A stretch of 5,342 nucleotides of DNA from Nitrospira sp. (lineage in GTDB: Bacteria > Nitrospirota > Nitrospiria > Nitrospirales > Nitrospiraceae). The stretch covers positions 1 through 5,342 of the forward strand of contig JANYBU010000339.1 of assembly GCA_025360665.1 (NCBI GenBank), given 5' to 3'. Positions 1 to 4,395 of this stretch are shown in pieces (the first letter of the stretch is position 1; every line of letters starts with the position of its first letter). Position numbers and translations under genes: made by a program. The notes under the pieces are model-generated. The model saw nothing but the letters and a program-made list of their open reading frames with translations, was not told the DNA's origin and did not search any database.

Positions 1-51
1 CACTTGGGCTTTGAACACCGCTGAGTGCGTCCGTCTCGTTCTCTTTGTCAT
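1..51 (-). CDS. IS3-family transposase OrfA, N-terminal fragment (cut by window edge)
   Basis: Only the first 17 residues are visible: MTKRTRRTHSAVFKAQV. The basic start followed by the R-R-T-H-S-x-x-F-K-A-x-V pattern is the usual opening of IS3-family OrfA proteins (HTH, transposase_8 type), whose N-terminal helix-turn-helix binds the IS ends. In the family, OrfA is normally about 90-110 residues and is followed by an overlapping orfB carrying the DDE catalytic domain, made as OrfAB by -1 frameshifting. None of that can be checked here. The ATG at 51-49 is preceded by AAGGGAG with a 6-nt spacer, a strong ribosome binding site. That site lies in the 3' arm of a 9-bp stem (see 54-97). Identification rests on a short peptide but the match to the family start is distinctive. 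Confidence 0.7.
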   Translation of the reverse strand, partial: MTKRTRRTHSAVFKAQV

Positions 52-53
52 TC

Positions 54-97
54 TCTGCTCCCTTTCATCGCCCTGTAGGGCCATCAACGGGAGCAGA
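54..97 (-). promoter_or_regulatory. Stem-loop sequestering the ribosome binding site of orfA
   Basis: Positions 89-97 and 54-62 are perfect 9-bp inverted repeats (TCTGCTCCC and GGGAGCAGA on the minus strand). The loop is 26 nt and itself contains the small palindrome GCCCT-AC-AGGGC (70-81). The 3' arm contains the GGGAG Shine-Dalgarno core of orfA. Transcripts entering from flanking DNA would include both arms and hide the ribosome binding site. IS elements such as IS10 are known to limit transposase made from read-through RNA in this way; its use here is inference. Confidence 0.6.
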
Positions 98-320
98 TTC
101 TCCACTTATCGGCGTGTTCAAATTTCCGGGGCCGCTTCTAACACTCCATTCCTGACCCGCTAGAAAGCCGATCCGCCAGTCTCTGCACGCCTGCTTGTCC
201 TTCCAGCCCATTCTCCAGTTATTCACGCCACATCTGACATCGAAGAGCGGAAACCTCGTCGAAGCTAGCGCATTGTCATACGCCGCATGGGCTCCGTCAA
301 GTGCCACGCTGCCAACATAT

Positions 321-446
321 TGAGGATGTTCAAAAAGCCCGTTCAGCGAGGCTGCAGCGAGCGAGGACCGGAGGCGTACCCTCTGGGGTACGTTGAGGAT
401 CTGAGCGAAGTGAGAACGAAGCTGGCGGGATTTTTCAACATCCTCA
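321..446. repeat. Palindromic dispersed repeat, copy 1 (126 bp)
   Basis: The two ends are inverted: TGAGGATGTT at 321-330 and AACATCCTCA at 437-446, with 18 of 20 terminal positions complementary including an A5/T5 block. The centre holds a hairpin GTACCC-TCTG-GGGTAC type structure at about 376-391. It aligns over its whole length with the copy at 1011-1137 with about one 1-nt gap; the stretch ACGTTGAGGAT and the stretch GTGAGAACGAA are identical. It is too small to encode a transposase, so it is MITE-like or REP-like. The 444-446 end supplies the TGA stop of the small gene to its right. Similar elements occur in Nitrospira genomes as far as I recall. Confidence 0.88.
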
Positions 447-653
447 TTCGCCACTACCCGCCATATCGTCGATAAGGGGCCTGTTGATGTCGGTGCAACC
501 GACGCAGATGGTATCGAAGAGGTTATCGTGATCCGCCACAAAGTTCTTGTGGTCGGTTAATTTGTCGACCATGACCTGGTCGTAGCAGGTATCACAAAGC
601 ATGATCAGCCCCCGCGATACCGATACGGTTTTTCGTCCTGCGCTCTTAGCCAT
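444..653 (-). CDS. Small four-cysteine protein, possible zinc-binding, function unknown (69 aa)
   Basis: I do not recognise a named family. The protein begins MAKSAGRKTVSVSRGLIM and has two CxxC pairs (CDTC near residue 20 and CVGC near residue 52) about 30 residues apart. That spacing would suit a single zinc-ribbon-like metal site. The middle is acidic and hydrophilic, and there is no signal peptide or membrane segment. The ATG at 653 follows the stop codon of the upstream small gene by 6 nt, with AGGA (overlapping that stop codon) as ribosome binding site, so the two are probably co-translated. A second possible start is the ATG at residue 18. The stop TGA (446-444) is the outermost triplet of repeat copy 1, so the C-terminus may have been set by repeat insertion. 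Coding is supported by the paired cysteines and operon spacing, not by homology. Confidence 0.62.
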   Translation of the reverse strand: MAKSAGRKTVSVSRGLIMLCDTCYDQVMVDKLTDHKNFVADHDNLFDTICVGCTDINRPLIDDMAGSGE

Positions 654-659
654 TTCGTC

Positions 660-854
660 CTACACCGACCCTTTCTGCCTCGCCAGCCAAAAGTCTTCAG
701 CTTCGAGATCGATCCCGCAAACGGCACATTCGTAGATTTTCTCGCCAACCGGAAGTTGGATTTCCGTCCGATCGATTCGCCCGCGGCAGACATGATAAAA
801 TCGCCCGCGCGCGTCATCATTATCCAGCGGATCGCTTTCATAAATCAGCACCAT
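660..854 (-). CDS. Small cysteine-containing protein, possible zinc-binding, function unknown (64 aa)
   Basis: No family recognised. The protein starts MVLIYESDPLDNDDARG, is rich in acidic residues, and carries H21-x-C23 and, after a 19-residue gap, C43-A-V-C46 in the context YECAVCGIDL. This resembles a compact HC..CC metal-binding fold (inference). The ATG at 854 has a purine-rich ribosome binding site, GGAAGGAGAGAG, shortly upstream, and a promoter at about 884-913. It is the first gene of an apparent two-gene operon with the 69-residue CxxC protein. An overlapping frame at 841-605 has no comparable ribosome binding site and an arginine-rich, unstructured-looking translation, so I prefer this frame. 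Confidence 0.65.
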   Translation of the reverse strand: MVLIYESDPLDNDDARGRFYHVCRGRIDRTEIQLPVGEKIYECAVCGIDLEAEDFWLARQKGSV

Positions 855-881
855 CGGCCTACTCTCTCCTTCCAGTGAGTC

Positions 882-893
882 TCAGTATACTGA
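882..893. promoter_or_regulatory. 12-bp perfect palindrome over the -10 box, possible operator
   Basis: TCAGTATACTGA is exactly self-complementary and covers the proposed -10 hexamer. A dimeric repressor bound here would block RNA polymerase. Because the site is symmetric it also contains a TATACT on the plus strand, so a divergent transcript is possible, although no plus-strand gene follows. This rests on one site only, so the regulatory role is inferred. Confidence 0.35.
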
Positions 894-913
894 TGGACGA
901 GATCTATCCGCAA
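884..913 (-). promoter_or_regulatory. Candidate sigma70-type promoter of the two small cysteine-protein genes
   Basis: On the minus strand TATACT (889-884) is a 5/6 match to the -10 consensus. TTGCGG (913-908) sits 18 nt upstream as a partial -35. Transcription would start near 877, leaving a leader of about 20 nt before the ATG at 854. The -10 lies inside a 12-bp perfect palindrome, listed separately. Confidence 0.5.
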
Positions 914-1010
914 CGGTCAGGCACTCGATTGCTGGCAGGCGTGTGAAAACAACCTCGACACGTCTGAGATTCAATGGCCTGCATGTTTATGGGCACCAGG
1001 ACACAACCTT

Positions 1011-1137
1011 GCAGGATGCTCAAAAAGGCCGCCAGCAAGGCCGCAGCCGATGGAAGCACCGGAAGCGTAGCCTCTGGGCTACGTTGAGGATGCTTTCGAG
1101 GTGAGAACGAAACTGGCGGGCTTTTTCAGCATCCTGC
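1011..1137. repeat. Palindromic dispersed repeat, copy 2 (127 bp), probable 3'-end/terminator element of the ABC gene
   Basis: Ends GCAGGATGCT (1011-1020) and AGCATCCTGC (1128-1137) are perfect inverted repeats. Inside them lie an A5/T5 pair and a GC-rich pair (GCCGCCAG at 1028-1035 against CTGGCGGG at 1113-1120). A central hairpin GTAGCC-TCTG-GGCTAC is at about 1067-1082. It begins 2 nt after the stop codon of the ABC exporter. In minus-strand RNA the GC-rich stem is followed by TTTTTG, which resembles an intrinsic terminator with a very large loop. By symmetry the plus strand reads similarly. Termination is inferred; the repeat itself is plain from comparison with 321-446. Confidence 0.88.
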
Positions 1138-1139
1138 CG

Positions 1140-2864
1140 TTAGACTTGGAACTGGGCGTCGTAAAGCCGTGCATACACCCCTCCATGCCCGATCAACGTC
1201 TCGTGCGTCCCGTCTTCGACGACACGGCCGTGGTCCACGACAATGATTCGATCGACGCCATGGATGGTAGAGAGGCGATGGGCAATGATGATCGTCGTCC
1301 GCCCTTTCGTGAGGTCGTCCAGTGCCTCACGAATTTTGACCTCGGTCTCCGTGTCGATATTGGACGTGGCCTCATCGAACATGACGATCGGAGGGTCCTT
1401 CAGGATCACACGGGCGATCGATACACGCTGCCGCTGCCCGACGGAAAGCTTCACGCCGCGCTCCCCGATCCAGGTATCGTACCCTTCAGGAAGGGCCATG
1501 ATGAAGTCATGCGCGCGTGCCACCTTCGCCGCCGCCTCAACCTCGTCCTGCCCGGCCAAGAGGTCACCGTACAGAATATTCTCTCTCACCGTGCCATTGA
1601 ACAAGAAGGGCTCTTGCTGGACCAGCCCGATTTGACTTCGAAGAAAGTCCAAGGGCAGATCGCGGATATCGTACCCATCGATGGTGACAGCTCCCTGCGT
1701 CACATCGTAAAACCGCATCAGCAATTTGAGTGTCGTGCTCTTTCCTGCCCCACTCGGGCCGACAAGCGCAACGCGCTCTCCTGCGCAGACGGATATCATG
1801 ACGTCGGTCAAGATCGGCGCATCGGCTCGATAATGAAACCCGACGTGATGAAAGGCGACCTCTCCTCGTAATCGAGTAACTGGCACGTGAGCGTCCGGAC
1901 GATCCTTGACCTCCGGAACCAGATCGAGCACTTCGAACACCCGTTCACTTGCGGCCAAGGCATGCTGCAGCATGTGATTGACGGAGTGAATCTGATTGAT
2001 CGGCACATAGAAGAGCGCAAGATACGAGATGAACATCACGAGTTCGCCCACGGAAAGACGATGCTGCAAGACTTCGTCGGTGCCGAACCAGAGCACCATG
2101 GCCCCGCCAAGACTCCCGATCAGCATCATGCCTGGGGAGTAATAGGACCAGAGGTACATGGCCTTCAAGGTATCTTGCCGACAACGATCGCTCTTCCGGT
2201 CGAAGCGTTCCTGCTCGTAGGGTTGGCGATTGAAACCCATCGTCTCTCGGATGCCTGCCAGCATGTCTTGCAAGATGGCGTTCAGTTCGGCGGCCCCTTT
2301 TCGAATCGCCCGATAGTGTCCATGGACGCGTTTGGTGAATAGCGCCGCTCCCACCACCAAGAGGGGAATCGGCACGAGCGCCAACAGAGCCAGTTTCCAA
2401 TTGAGCATGAACAGCATGATCATGATCCCGATCAGCGTCAGCCCCGCCGTAATGATTTCTTCGAGCCCGTCGACGAAGATGCGCTGCATGTGCTCGGTAT
2501 CGTTCAGCACGCGCGACATGATTTCGCCCGTTGGACGATTCTCATAGAAACTGATCGAGAGTCGCTGGAGTGCGGAGAACACCTGGACGTGCAGGTCATG
2601 GACGACTTGCTGCTCCAGCCCATTGTTCAGACGAATCCGGATCGACCCACACAGGTTCCGCAGCACATAGGCGGCACAGAGCCCGAGAAATACCCATACC
2701 AGGAGCTGGGTCTGACCGGCCTGAATCACGTCGTCGATGATCACTTTGATCAGCCACGGAGGGATCAATTCGAATGCGGTCGCCAAGCCGGCAAACAGGA
2801 AGGTGCCGACCACCATTGAACGGTGTGGGCTGAGATACTGGAGCACTCGAAGCAGGGTTCTCAC
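1140..2864 (-). CDS. ABC exporter half-transporter (MsbA/multidrug type, fused membrane and ATPase domains)
   Basis: A 574-residue half-transporter with the standard exporter layout. The membrane domain has about six helices (roughly 16-38, 52-74, 137-154, 158-177, 243-262, 274-292). The ATPase domain follows from about 335: A-loop Tyr345, Walker A GPSGAGKST (369-377, Lys375), Q-loop Gln417, signature LSVGQ (473-477), Walker B IVMFDE (493-498, catalytic Glu498), D-loop SNID (501-504), switch His529. It should act as a homodimer in the inner membrane, using ATP to expel a lipid, drug or peptide; the substrate cannot be told from sequence. The signature has Val where most families have Gly (LSGGQ), a variant found in some active exporters. 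The start is GTG, 23 nt after the deformylase stop codon, with a weak ribosome binding site, which suggests translational coupling. The gene ends TAA directly before a palindromic repeat. Confidence 0.95.
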   Translation of the reverse strand: MRTLLRVLQYLSPHRSMVVGTFLFAGLATAFELIPPWLIKVIIDDVIQAGQTQLLVWVFLGLCAAYVLRNLCGSIRIRLNNGLEQQVVHDLHVQVFSALQRLSISFYENRPTGEIMSRVLNDTEHMQRIFVDGLEEIITAGLTLIGIMIMLFMLNWKLALLALVPIPLLVVGAALFTKRVHGHYRAIRKGAAELNAILQDMLAGIRETMGFNRQPYEQERFDRKSDRCRQDTLKAMYLWSYYSPGMMLIGSLGGAMVLWFGTDEVLQHRLSVGELVMFISYLALFYVPINQIHSVNHMLQHALAASERVFEVLDLVPEVKDRPDAHVPVTRLRGEVAFHHVGFHYRADAPILTDVMISVCAGERVALVGPSGAGKSTTLKLLMRFYDVTQGAVTIDGYDIRDLPLDFLRSQIGLVQQEPFLFNGTVRENILYGDLLAGQDEVEAAAKVARAHDFIMALPEGYDTWIGERGVKLSVGQRQRVSIARVILKDPPIVMFDEATSNIDTETEVKIREALDDLTKGRTTIIIAHRLSTIHGVDRIIVVDHGRVVEDGTHETLIGHGGVYARLYDAQFQV

Positions 2865-2887
2865 AAGCGCAGGATCTTCACGGCGAG

Positions 2888-3418
2888 TTAAATCGCGGGG
2901 ATGGGATCGTGTTTCCAGTACTTACCAAATTCGTGGAGTTGCGTGAGTGTCGACATATCGGTCATCCGATCCAAAAACACCTTACCGATGAGATGATCCA
3001 TCTCGTGTTGGACACAGACCGCATAGAGACCGGTCGCTTCGAAATCCATCGATTTGCCACGACGATCCAGCGCCTTCACTCTCACGACTGACGGCCTCGT
3101 GACCTTTCCTCGCAGCCCATCAACGCTTAAACAGCCCTCCCAGCTTTCGACTAGCTGCGGCCCGTAGAAGATAATCTTGGGATTGATGAGAACGGTTTCG
3201 GGAAATCCATCATCCCCTTCACAGCCCATCACGACCACCTGAATCGAGCGCCACGCCTGCGGCGCCGCCAAGCCAATCCCTGGTTCATCCAGCATCGTCT
3301 CAAGCAGGTCGTCGATGAATTGCTGCAGGTCGTACGTGCGAATGTCGCGAGGATCAACCGGGGCCGCAATCTGTCGCAAGACAGGATTTCCGAGCTTTGC
3401 AATCGGGAGCAGAGACAT
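2888..3418 (-). CDS. def: Peptide deformylase
   Basis: This cytoplasmic metalloenzyme removes the formyl group from the N-terminal methionine of new proteins. The 176-residue length is normal. All three family motifs are present: GIGLAAPQ (47-54), WEGCLS (93-98) and QHEMDH (137-142). The metal ligands are Cys96, His138 and His142, and the catalytic residue is Glu139, so the enzyme should be active. The sequence continues past the last motif with a C-terminal helix ending HEFGKYWKHDPIPAI. The ATG at 3418 has AGGT/AGGG purine-rich sequence just upstream. A promoter lies at about 3474-3503. The gene is more often found beside fmt (methionyl-tRNA formyltransferase). Here it precedes an ABC exporter by 23 nt, probably as one transcript. 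Confidence 0.97.
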   Translation of the reverse strand: MSLLPIAKLGNPVLRQIAAPVDPRDIRTYDLQQFIDDLLETMLDEPGIGLAAPQAWRSIQVVVMGCEGDDGFPETVLINPKIIFYGPQLVESWEGCLSVDGLRGKVTRPSVVRVKALDRRGKSMDFEATGLYAVCVQHEMDHLIGKVFLDRMTDMSTLTQLHEFGKYWKHDPIPAI

Positions 3419-3473
3419 AGACCCTACCTATCATCCTTCTATCGAGTAATGCGACGCGAGGGTGAACTCACAA

Positions 3474-3503
3474 AATATAACACAGGGTTTTTCGCCCCTG
3501 CAA
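3474..3503 (-). promoter_or_regulatory. Candidate sigma70-type promoter for def and the ABC exporter
   Basis: On the minus strand TATATT (3479-3474) is a good -10. TTGCAG (3503-3498) lies 18 nt upstream as -35. The start would be near 3467, giving a leader of about 49 nt before the def ATG. The spacer contains a 5-bp inverted repeat, CAGGG/CCCTG (3483-3487 and 3496-3500). The promoter begins about 12 nt beyond the hairpin repeat that closes the upstream gene, so that gene and def are probably separate transcription units. Confidence 0.55.
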
Positions 3504-3510
3504 GGCGCGG

Positions 3511-3600
3511 CAAACTGGTTGATCTGGTCTGTCTGGTTCATCTGGTTAGTTTCGTTCAACCAAACAAACTAGACAAACCAAACAAACCAAACTAACGAGA
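3511..3600 (-). repeat. Palindromic array of 9-nt units forming a long RNA hairpin after the HEAT-protein gene
   Basis: The left half is four 9-nt units on the plus strand (CTGGTTGAT, CTGGTCTGT, CTGGTTCAT, CTGGTTAGT at 3515-3550). The right half is the inverted form (CAACCAAA, CAAACTAGA, CAAACCAAA twice at 3557-3591). In the minus-strand transcript, arms 3590-3558 and 3547-3515 pair at 31 of 33 positions, 24 Watson-Crick and 7 G.U, with a 10-nt loop. In a plus-strand transcript the 7 G.U pairs become A/C mismatches. The array starts on the base after the stop codon TAG of the HEAT-protein gene. No U-tract follows the stem, so it is not a textbook terminator; an mRNA 3'-end stabilising structure is possible. 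Any reading frame through it (Leu-Val-x repeats) is an artefact. Confidence 0.85.
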
Positions 3601-4395
3601 TCGCGCGGGCCGCTTCGGATCCGGTATTTCGAAGCTATCCTTCTCTCCGTTCCACCATTCCAACCACTCGGTCGTCCAGTCTTGGCGGTCTTGTTTGGTC
3701 GACGTCTCCCAATCGTGGAACTCCGATTCATGTCGGGTCAGAATCCAGAGCGACTGCACCGCTGAGAGTGCGACAAAACGTTCCTCATCGGGAATCATCC
3801 CGATCAGAACCGGTATCACCGCCTTCTCTCTGACATACCGGGCCTCGAACGCGGCGGCCTTCCGAATCGACGAATTCTGGTCCTTGGCCATCACCTCAAT
3901 CGCGTCCACGGCTTTGGCCGCATCCAATCGAACGGCCACCCGCAATGCATGTTCGCGCACCCGTGGGATCTCGTTCGGCTCCTTGGCCGCTGCGACGAGA
4001 GCCGGAACCGCCGAAGCCGCCTTCAACATCGAAATTATTTCAATGACGTTGTAGCGAATGCGCGGTCCCGGCATGGTCAAACCTTTGGCCAGGACCGGCA
4101 CGGATGGCTCGCCGAGATGCACAAATTCCCCCATCGCCCAAAACTCTTGTGCACCTTCCAGCAATGGCAGCAGGGCTTCCGCCCGCTGGACCTCTTCGTC
4201 CGACAACGGTTTCGTATTCTGTGGGACGGACTCAGCCGACAGATCCTGTCCCTTCGGAGGCGCCTCGTAGGGCACCTGGACGGGGATGACCCATCTTTTC
4301 TCTATGGGTTCAGCCCACAGGGTCTGAGCCATTCCCAATAGCAGCGCCATCAGGACGATCATCCACCGGCAAAAGCGTCGTGGCTGCACGGTCAT
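3592..4395 (-). CDS. Exported HEAT-repeat protein (267 aa)
   Basis: The chosen ATG (4395) is preceded by GGAGGGGAGAAAGGGG, an excellent ribosome binding site. It yields a clear signal peptide: basic start MTVQPRRFCRW, hydrophobic core to about residue 22, and a likely cut after LWA (28). An in-frame ATG at 4443 would add 16 residues, but it lacks a ribosome binding site and would bury the signal. After a proline-rich linker (35-63), residues 66-220 form about four or five helical repeat pairs of HEAT/PBS-lyase type, such as SAVPALVAAAKEP and KAVIPVLIGMIPDEE. Such repeats usually make a protein-binding scaffold. The tail is tryptophan-rich (DWTTEWLEWWNGEKD), a common ending of HEAT proteins in this kind of bacterium. 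The location is probably periplasmic. The gene overlaps the end of the RND gene by 86 bp, so the two are likely co-transcribed, but no specific partner can be named. Confidence 0.88.
   Translation of the reverse strand: MTVQPRRFCRWMIVLMALLLGMAQTLWAEPIEKRWVIPVQVPYEAPPKGQDLSAESVPQNTKPLSDEEVQRAEALLPLLEGAQEFWAMGEFVHLGEPSVPVLAKGLTMPGPRIRYNVIEIISMLKAASAVPALVAAAKEPNEIPRVREHALRVAVRLDAAKAVDAIEVMAKDQNSSIRKAAAFEARYVREKAVIPVLIGMIPDEERFVALSAVQSLWILTRHESEFHDWETSTKQDRQDWTTEWLEWWNGEKDSFEIPDPKRPARSR

Larger units (their letters stand above)
1..143 (-). mobile_element. IS3-family insertion sequence, left end only (rest lies outside the window)
   Basis: On the minus strand an orfA-type transposase reading frame begins at position 51 and runs out of the window. 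Upstream of it, the sequence beginning at position 143 opens with TGTTAGAAGCGGCC. The IS3 family characteristically has TG...CA ends and a leader of under 100 nt before orfA. I therefore place the outer terminus at about 143, 92 nt before the start codon. The opposite inverted repeat and any target duplication are outside the window, so the exact end is inferred. No convincing -10/-35 pair was found inside the leader. Confidence 0.6.

Noticed and set aside
144..320. Possible gene or tRNA between the IS end and repeat copy 1
   Set aside because: No cloverleaf, no ribosome binding site with a credible frame, and no recognisable protein on either strand were seen.
65..541. Minus-strand frame of 158 codons running from the IS leader across repeat copy 1
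   Set aside because: It crosses the insertion-sequence end, the unexplained flank, the palindromic repeat and the end of the 69-residue gene. It has no ribosome binding site and no recognisable protein features.
605..841. Alternative minus-strand frame of 78 codons overlapping both small genes
   Set aside because: It has a weaker start context, an arginine-rich translation without motifs, and would overlap the better-supported pair at 660-854 and 444-653.
1101..1871. Plus-strand frame of 256 codons
   Set aside because: It is fully antisense to the ABC exporter ATPase domain and starts inside repeat copy 2. The translation looks like a shadow of GC-rich coding sequence.
3320..3595. Plus-strand frame ending in Leu-Val-x and Lys-Pro-Asn repeats
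   Set aside because: The repeated peptide is only the translation of the 9-nt palindromic array, and the rest is antisense to def.
3511..3600. CRISPR-like array
   Set aside because: The units are 9 nt with no spacers and are inverted in the second half, so this is a palindromic low-complexity repeat.
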